From Bremia lactucae (taxonomy: Eukaryota > Oomycota > Peronosporomycetes > Peronosporales > Peronosporaceae), in assembly GCF_004359215.1 (NCBI RefSeq), contig NC_090619.1, positions 6,391,350-6,403,042 on the forward strand: a DNA stretch of 11,693 nucleotides. The letters run 5' to 3'. Every line of letters begins with the position of its first letter. Within the stretch, counting starts at the first letter, position 1. The notes under the pieces were generated by a model, which searched no databases, was not told the DNA's origin, and was given only the letters and a program-made list of their open reading frames with translations. Below are positions 7,349 to 11,693 of this stretch, piece by piece. The translations under genes and the position numbers were made by a program.

Positions 7349-8216
7349 TGTAACGGGGTGTATTGTTACATGAAACTAACACTTAAAGGTTGTTAATTAA
7401 TATATTATCTAAAAGGTAGATGATATTTGGAGGATATTACTTTATTTAGTAATATTCAGAATTCTTATCCATAAATAAGTATAGACCATTCTATCTATTT
7501 ATTCCGCAGACTAATCAGCTGTAGGAGTAATTAAAGAAAGAGTTACAGATAAGATAGAGATAAGAATTCAATTATATGTTTAGTATAGATTATAATTAAG
7601 TTAGCATTTACAAAGATAGATTAACAAGACACTTGACTATATTAATACAGTTTTCATTTTACCCTCTTAAGTTAACTTGTCTTAAGAGAAGTCTTCCTCT
7701 GCACGTACAGTGTACGTCACCTAACGAAAGGCACCTTTCACATCTGAAGCAGTGTGAAGTGGACTTGTACTGAAACAGTACAAGTCGCAGAGCTTCGTTA
7801 CATAAAGCGTTAAGTGCCTTCCTAAGGCTTGCGCAATCGGTTGACCGTACAACCATGGATTGAAGCCGTACGTTGATGTGCGGGTGTTAAGTTGACCGGG
7901 AGAGGGACTCGCAGTAATACCTGTGTGGATCTGTAAAAGATAGAAGCCTTCCTAAGGTATATCCTCTTGGGCACGAGTTGCCACTTGTTTCTACGAACCC
8001 CTGAATCCCTTGAACTAGGATTCCTTAAGCTTTAATAGCTTGTACGACTCCCTGAGTTGTTAAACCTATTAGTTCAATAGAACTAAGTTACTCGCTGAGT
8101 CTGAAAGTCTTCCTCTGACTTTAGGAGCGAGGTAGCTCCGCTACACACTTTTTTGCGAAAGAATTGTGATGTCGTGAATAACAGCAAGCGAGGTTGTTGC
8201 ACTCAAGTACGTTACA
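7349..8216 (+). repeat. LTR family A, second copy, opposite orientation to 1-253
   Basis: The 5' end is firm: TGTAACGGGGTGTATTG at 7349, matching the complement of 1-253 across 7349-7602. The 3' end is not proved. CGTTACA at 8210-8216 would give a TGTAAC...GTTACA terminus pair and an 868-bp LTR, but an earlier end near 7851 (CGTACA) is also possible. The bases on either side (TGCAA and TGTAT) do not make a target duplication. The segment after 7650 is rich in short hairpins and repeated CTTCCT words, different from the AT-rich first part. Confidence 0.65.
7762..7786. repeat. Perfect 10-bp inverted repeat in LTR A
   Basis: GACTTGTACT at 7762-7771 and AGTACAAGTC at 7777-7786 are exact complements around the loop GAAAC. 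Two further perfect hairpins lie nearby in the same LTR: ACGTAC/GTACGT around 7703-7717, and TTAGTTC/GAACTAA around 8069-8086. Confidence 0.75.
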
Positions 8217-8329
8217 TGTATTAGGGTTTTACAAATACGAACATACTTTCCATTTTCCCCTTTATAAAGACATTCTTCCGCAGTGTGTTGTCATACCCCT
8301 ACAGGTTATAAGCCCAAACGCGGGTCAGG

Positions 8330-9361
8330 CGAATGATGTCCTGAGCATGGACAACTATTTTGTATGGATTGAAATGCTCGGATGAAACTAGCCAAGAAAA
8401 GGGCAACTGGAGCACATCGACGTGACGAAGGCACCGCGTGCCACGAGTGCCGACGCGTCGATACGAGAAGTCAATGATATGAAGGCCTTCACGATTGTGT
8501 TTACGTTAATCACCCCAAGTCTACAGTCCATGGTTCGAAATGTAGGCACGACTGCCGAAGCTTGGGAGGTATTAAAGAGTTTTTTTCTTCGAAGAAAGAT
8601 TTCACAACCATGTGCAGAGACGTCGGCAGCTGCATGAGTTCAAGATGCAGAAGAAAGAGAGTGAATTGGATCACTTTCTGAGGTTTGCTGAGCTCTGCAT
8701 GTCCACGGAAGCCATCGAAGACGAAGTTTTGTCTGACGAGCAGCCCGTTATACTACTTGGAAGCTTGTCTGATAGAATCATTGATAACATGAGGGACATT
8801 GATCTGTTCCAAGCCAAAAAAGTATTTCGTCGTGAATACGAAGGCATTTCTCGCAAGGAAAAGAGTGAACTTGCATTGAAGGCTACAAGAAGCGTCAAAG
8901 GCAGAGTTTTACGGTCGAAGGAAACAAGAAACAAGTTTATCGGGACGTGTTTCGTATGTGAAAAATAGGGTCACAAGAAACAAGACTGTTGGAAGAATCA
9001 AACCAACAAGAAAAATGACGAGCAAGAGTTAAATGTTAGTGAGCATGGATCGGAAGGTTGGGTTCTCGACAGTGGTGCGAGTAGTCATTTGTGCTTATGC
9101 CAAGATGAATAATTGGAGATTCTATTGTTGAACCGATCAGTTGGCATCTCGATTGCAAATAGGCAAACAGCTATCGCTGCTAAAATTCGTACGATTCAAA
9201 TTATTCTGAAAACCAATGTGCTAGTTCGCATTAAAGACGTGCTGTACATTCCAGAGCTGGATCGCAGACTGCTATCAATTTCTGCCCTATTGGAAAAGGG
9301 TTGAACGTGACTTTTACGAAGAAAACATGTGTGATCAGGAATGGTCAAGATGTGGTTAAAC
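8330..9361 (+). pseudogene. Decayed Ty1/copia gag-protease, truncated
   Basis: The plus strand carries a copia polyprotein start in pieces. MDNYFVWIE near 8347 and DVTKAPRATSADASIREVND to about 8585 form the gag core. After a frame change near a T7 run at 8580, FKMQKKESELDHFLRFAELC and the rest of the UBN2-type gag domain follow to 8960. A CCHC zinc knuckle is present as CFVCEK, then an in-frame TAG at 8966-8968, then GHKKQDCW. The aspartic protease motif GWVLDSGASSHL is at about 9058-9093, and RIKDVLYIPELDRRLLSISAL fits the segment before gag-pre-integrase. Several stops and shifts make it non-functional. It ends abruptly where the family B LTR begins; integrase and reverse transcriptase are absent here. 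No copia LTR was identified. Confidence 0.8.
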
Positions 9362-9646
9362 AAATACTTATTTTTACCAATTATAATGTTATCTCTATAG
9401 ATATCATTTAGTATGTATTGCGAGCGTATCTTTAAAAGATACCTCGCGTAACGGATGACGCTAGCGTCATCCCTCCTAATGTGAATGCACCCATGTTCAT
9501 CACATCCACAAGGGTTGGTCACAAATGTGCACCACACCCGAGTGTTGGGTGTAATTACTATTATTTAGTAATGGACCGTCCCCTTAAGTACACCAAATGT
9601 ACTTAACGGGGACTGTGTAACATTAGAGCAACTTTAGCCCGTTACA
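9362..9646 (-). repeat. Truncated family B LTR
   Basis: On the minus strand it starts TGTAACGGGC at 9646 and follows the copies at 5966 and 9980 for about 285 nt. It stops near 9362, where the copia relic begins, so it lacks the R/U5 half. It contains a perfect 20-bp palindrome at 9453-9472. Confidence 0.8.
9453..9472. repeat. 20-bp perfect palindrome in family B LTR
   Basis: GGATGACGCTAGCGTCATCC is its own complement. The corresponding site in the 5417-5966 copy is expanded into a longer imperfect hairpin, and in the 9980 copy it is eroded (around 10153-10171). Confidence 0.85.
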
Positions 9647-9979
9647 AATTAAATGAATAAGAGAGGCTTAAAGGAATAGAAAAGGAAATGCTTGCTGTCA
9701 CGAATAAATACAATTTATTATTGGTTTTGTTCAAGGTTCCTCGTCGTATTGGCTATGCTGAATTTCAGTGACGGCCCAGCATTTCGTCTCGCTTTGTTTG
9801 TCCGATTACTAAAAGGCCATTCCTTGAACAATCTCCATGCCCGCTTTGGTATCGCGCGTTCTTCTGATGCGTTTTTGTAAAAAAAAATATAGCCGAAATC
9901 CAAATTTTGTAGAAACGAATAAATAGTCAAAACGAGCAAGTTTCTTGCTGTCGAGGAAAAGGCTGTTAATTTCGCCAAT
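9647..9979. other. Spacer between two diverging family B LTRs
   Basis: A 333-bp stretch enclosed by the 5' ends of two oppositely oriented family B LTRs. Both strands have an open frame over part of it (about 9692-9880 on plus, 9718-9978 on minus), but neither shows a recognised motif. It holds an A9 run near 9880 and is otherwise unremarkable. It may be the original genomic target or part of another decayed element. Confidence 0.35.
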
Positions 9980-10509
9980 TGTAACGGGCTAAAATTGCCT
10001 TAATGTTACAAAGTCACTGTTAAGTACACTTGGTGTACATAAGGGGATGGTCAATTACTAAATAATAGTAATTAGACCCAGCACTCGGGTGTGGTGCACA
10101 TTTGTGACCACCCTTGTGTATGTGATGCACACGGGTGCATTCACATTAGGAGGGATGATGCCCAGCGTCATCAGTTACGCGAGGTATCTAGAAAGATATG
10201 CTCGCAATACATATTAAGTGTTATCTATAGAGATGACAATTTGATTGGTAAAATTGGTATTTTATTTAATACGATTTAATATTTATCAGTCTGAAAACTT
10301 CCTCCTACTTGCTAAGTGCGCACGAGGAGCCGGATTACCGCTCCCGTGACGACTCTTAATCACAGTTCTTTGTGTGTTGGGTGAGGTCGCTAACGCGCCC
10401 ACCACAACTACCTCACTGCACGCAAGAGAAGCAGGTTAAACCACTTCCTCGCTGTGCTAGGGTGTGTGTCTTAGTACAGCGTGGCCGCCTTACGACGTGC
10501 CAGTCTAGA
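9980..10509 (+). repeat. 5' LTR of a Ty3/gypsy retrotransposon (family B)
   Basis: It starts TGTAACGGGC at 9980. By comparison with the 5417-5966 copy it ends at TCTAGA around 10509, where the other copy has CCTACA. Length is about 530 bp. An AT-rich TATA-like zone at 10259-10285 precedes CAGTCTG, a plausible start of R. It is followed at once by a primer-binding-site candidate and gag, which identifies it as the 5' LTR. The preceding bases are CCAAT. Confidence 0.85.
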
Positions 10510-10510
10510 C

Positions 10511-10524
10511 TTGGTAGCGTCCTT
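10511..10524 (+). other. Candidate primer-binding site
   Basis: TTGGTAGCGTCC begins one or two bases after the LTR end. TGG at 10512-10514 is the expected complement of a tRNA CCA tail. The matching tRNA was not identified. Confidence 0.45.
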
Positions 10525-10558
10525 TCCACGACCCGCATCTCTGCGTGTGTACGTGAGG

Positions 10559-11640
10559 ATGAGCCTCAATATTGATTGGGCTCATTTTCCCCACCTCTCC
10601 GAACATCATCGGGAGGTGGCAGGGCTAATGGCGCAGGGACTTGGTGAACAAGCCCTGGCCAGGCTCCTGGGTAGTCCTCCTGAGCAACATGTTGCTCAGT
10701 TGGGGCAGTTTGAGGCATTTGTGCTCGGACAGCGGAGGGCGCGTCCGAGGCACAGAGCCATGCTGCGGCGGAGTCCGTTACTCAGACTCAGGTTGAGCTG
10801 AGGCATGAGCAGGCTCGGAGCGAGGCTCTCAACAGGACTGTTGAGATGCTCTCTGCCCGGCCGCATCAGCCGAGGCCCATTCGGATGGACCCGCCCAAGT
10901 TCGATGGAACTGCGGCGCACACGATTGTCCACTGGCTTTTAGCCGTGGAGCAATGTGGTGTCGCCCAGCTCATCGAGGACGACAGCCGGATGGTGTCGTA
11001 CGCTATGTCGCATCTGCGCGGTAAGGCCTCAGAGTGGGCTTACTCGGCGCTTATGGCGGACAGAAAAGCGTTCCCCTCATGGGCGATCTTTAAGGATAAG
11101 ATTCGCGCCATGTACCAGCCGCCGAACAACGAAGTGTTGCTTCAGGCGCGCTTCTTTGGGGCGCGACAGGCGAAGCGATCTCTGCAAGAGTATGTGCAAG
11201 AGATGCGCTCGCTGTCCGCATCCATAACCGTAGGTCCGATTCCGGAGCACATTAAGGTGCCCACGTTTATGAACGGACTACGGCATGGCCCATCGCGACA
11301 GGCCCTTTTCAGAAAGGTGCCGTCGACGATGGAAGAGGCAATCCAAATTGCCTTAGTTGAGGAGCAATCCTACAACAGTGCCTCGGCGACAGCTTGGTAT
11401 AAGCCGTCGGCCGAGAGGACAGATGCCACTCCTATGGAGTTGGGCAATGCAGACGTGGTCTGTTTTAAATGCGGCAAGCGCGGCCATATGATGGCTCGCT
11501 GCTATGCCAGGGTCCCTGCTGGGGCAAAAATGCCCAGCAAGAGGACTCCCTTCCCAAAGGGCGATGGCAAGAACCAGCGTGCGAGACGCATGAGTTCTGC
11601 CTCGACCACTGAGGGGTCGGGAAATGCAGGAGCGCAGTAG
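10559..11640 (+). CDS. Ty3/gypsy gag polyprotein, one frame break
   Basis: Gag forms the particle that packages element RNA. The start is ATG 10559 (MSLNIDWAHFPHL), 50 bp after the LTR. The first part stays open through FEAFVLGQRR to about 10736. At the G3 run 10737-10739 one base appears to be missing, after which the frame carrying MLSARPHQP continues to 11640; with the break allowed for, the length is about 360 codons. The central part has the retrotransposon gag domain (WLLAVEQCGV, MSHLRGKASEWA, FKDKIRAMYQPP, LQEYVQEMRSLS), followed by a CCHC zinc knuckle CFKCGKRGHMMARC and a basic tail ending NAGAQ. The amber stop at 11638-11640 is followed in the same frame by open sequence to the window edge. 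Its composition is visibly more GC-rich than the LTRs and copia relic, as expected for a younger, coding element. Confidence 0.88.
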
Positions 11641-11693
11641 GGGCGGGATGCCCTACTGACGCGGACTCTGAAGCTACCCCTAAGTTCAGAGTT
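11641..11693 (+). CDS. Likely start of gypsy pol, cut by window edge
   Basis: After the gag amber codon the same frame stays open for 17 codons (GRDALLTRTLKLPLSSE) to the end of the window. A segment of this kind, with the TLKLPLS pattern, would fit the region just before the protease of a gypsy pol. No catalytic motif is inside the window, so this is inference from position and frame. Confidence 0.4.

Noticed and set aside
8671..8934. Minus-strand 87-residue open frame
   Set aside because: It is antisense to the copia gag domain, whose identity is clear on the plus strand.
7349..9361. LTR A as the 5' LTR of the copia relic
   Set aside because: They have the same orientation, but no primer-binding site follows 8216, and the TGTAACGGG start matches the gypsy-type family B LTR.
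10372..10575. Open frame within the gypsy 5' LTR
   Set aside because: It lies in LTR U5 and leader sequence; the composition reflects GC-rich LTR, not a gene.
1..11693. tRNA, rRNA, CRISPR array or bacterial-type operon
   Set aside because: No tRNA arms, rRNA blocks or regularly spaced direct repeats were found, and the introns and retrotransposons show a eukaryotic genome.

Overview
The window reads as nuclear DNA of an oomycete, probably a Peronosporales species (Phytophthora or downy mildew type). The reasons are intron-poor genes packed 50-80 bp apart, very short GT-AG introns (61-73 nt) in the NAA20 gene, and surrounding Ty3/gypsy and Ty1/copia debris whose gag proteins and TGTAAC-type LTR ends resemble oomycete elements. 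The species cannot be fixed from the sequence alone.

Layout. 1-253 is the 5' part of an LTR (family A) on the minus strand. 254-768 is a non-coding leader. 769-5235 is a compact gene island: a LYR-motif mitochondrial assembly factor (+), a small gene ending in a ubiquitin-interacting motif (+), a minimal SET-domain methyltransferase (-), the NatB catalytic subunit NAA20 (+, four exons), and two unrecognised minus-strand genes whose frames are broken by single-base shifts. SET and NAA20 are head to head with 78 bp between start codons. The other neighbouring pairs meet tail to tail or follow one another closely. 5417-5966 is a full-length family B LTR (minus). 5967-7348 is mostly anonymous, with a weak copia-integrase-like trace. 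7349 onward is a second family A LTR (+). About 8330-9361 is a decayed copia gag-protease. 9362-9646 is a truncated family B LTR (minus), 9647-9979 an unexplained spacer, and 9980-10509 the 5' LTR of a Ty3/gypsy element whose gag occupies 10559-11640; its pol lies beyond the right edge.

How it fits together. The cellular genes are housekeeping types: N-terminal acetylation, mitochondrial complex assembly, protein methylation and ubiquitin binding. They are not a pathway. The island sits between two family A LTR copies in opposite orientation. No cassette-like novel system (defence locus, biosynthetic cluster, CRISPR) is visible. The most unusual signals are a -1 frame change at an A8 run followed by a strong hairpin in one unknown gene, an inverted repeat in the shared SET/NAA20 promoter, and a recurring pattern of single-base frame breaks that may be decay or base-calling error.
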